From positions 2,533,650 through 2,597,649 of the forward strand of contig CBDCQQ010000005.1 of NCBI GenBank assembly GCA_965220665.1: 64,000 nt of DNA. Direction: 5' to 3'. Below the pieces are notes generated by a model. It saw only the letters and a program-made list of their open reading frames with translations, did no database searches and was not told the DNA's origin. Source of the stretch: JAJDZL01 sp965220665. GTDB taxonomy: Bacteria; Pseudomonadota; Gammaproteobacteria; Arenicellales; JAJDZL01. The stretch's first letter is position 1, and each line of letters starts with the position of its first letter. Of the stretch, positions 63,950-64,000 are shown piece after piece. The position numbers were made by a program, and so were the translations under genes.

Positions 63950-64000
63950 ATGAAACGCGCATTCATCAGTTTCGATTTTGACCACGACGAGGAACTGCGT
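63950..64000 (+). CDS. Start of a possible TIR-like (DUF1863/ThsB-type) protein, cut by window
   Basis: Seventeen codons are visible: ATG at 63950 giving MKRAFISFDFDHDEELR. This resembles the first strand and loop of TIR-like MTH538/ThsB proteins (K-R-x-F-[IV]-S-F-D-[FY]-D), which act in anti-phage systems such as Thoeris. A GGAGG site is at 63932-63936, 13 bases upstream. The call rests on a short N-terminus only, so it is tentative. Confidence 0.4.
   Translation, partial: MKRAFISFDFDHDEELR

Noticed and set aside
1..64000. Search for tRNA, rRNA or well-known riboswitch genes
   Set aside because: No cloverleaf with a TTCGANNC arm, no rRNA segment and no recognisable riboswitch core was seen on reading either strand.

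Overview
The window looks like a chromosomal segment of an insertion-sequence-rich gammaproteobacterium. Its housekeeping gene order matches the Pseudomonas-type arrangement in two blocks: mupP-ubiG-mtaD / gyrA-pheA-hisC-tyrA-aroA-cmk-rpsA-ihfB-lapAB, and MTIP / csiV / mfd. ScpA-ScpB-RluB, IspD-IspF and Smr also fit this group. The species cannot be named from sequence alone. Core genes have moderate GC, the intact IS elements look GC-richer, and the glycan genes on the right are AT-rich.

Layout. 1-19211 is a dense core: scpA (5' cut by the window), scpB, rluB; hutH; then on the minus strand mupP, ubiG, mtaD and a TauD-like dioxygenase; then a long plus-strand run from gyrA to lapB for aromatic amino acid synthesis, CMP supply, ribosomal protein S1, IHF-beta and LPS assembly control. 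19212-24198 is an insertion zone. A 1959-bp IS sits next to a vapBC toxin-antitoxin operon, and its toxin gene is split exactly by an IS1634-family element. 24199-34604 is core again: methylthioinosine phosphorylase, csiV, a membrane-anchored glutamate-synthase-like protein, def, mfd, ispD, ispF, smr, trxB.

34605-45147 is an IS graveyard. It holds remnants of IS21-type istA (two different ones) and istB, an IS110-type pseudogene, an intact IS256-family element, a second copy of the 1959-bp IS, and an integrase-type IS that splits a 2-oxoglutarate/Fe(II) oxygenase gene. 45148-61258 is a surface-glycan island for pseudaminic acid-type nonulosonates: pseB, pseC, pseH, pseG, pseF, an amidotransferase with dedicated HisH/HisF partners, a nonulosonate-associated methylase, and three paralogous capsule-synthesis-like (KpsC/KpsS-type) proteins. 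A second IS256 copy cuts this island, has no target duplication, and truncates a gene on each side. No pseI (NeuB-type synthase) is visible. 61259-62473 is mostly non-coding and holds a diverged 220-bp direct repeat. A third IS256 copy follows, and the window ends in the first 17 codons of a possible TIR-like gene.

How it fits together. MtaD and the phosphorylase form the two-step methylthioadenosine -> methylthioinosine -> hypoxanthine salvage route. PseB/C/H/G make the altrosamine-derived precursor and PseF activates the finished sugar with CMP. The PseA/HisH/HisF trio would add an acetamidino group, and the three capsule-synthesis-like proteins are the best candidates for transferring the sugar. 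Exact target duplications allow the disrupted vapC and oxygenase genes to be rebuilt in frame.
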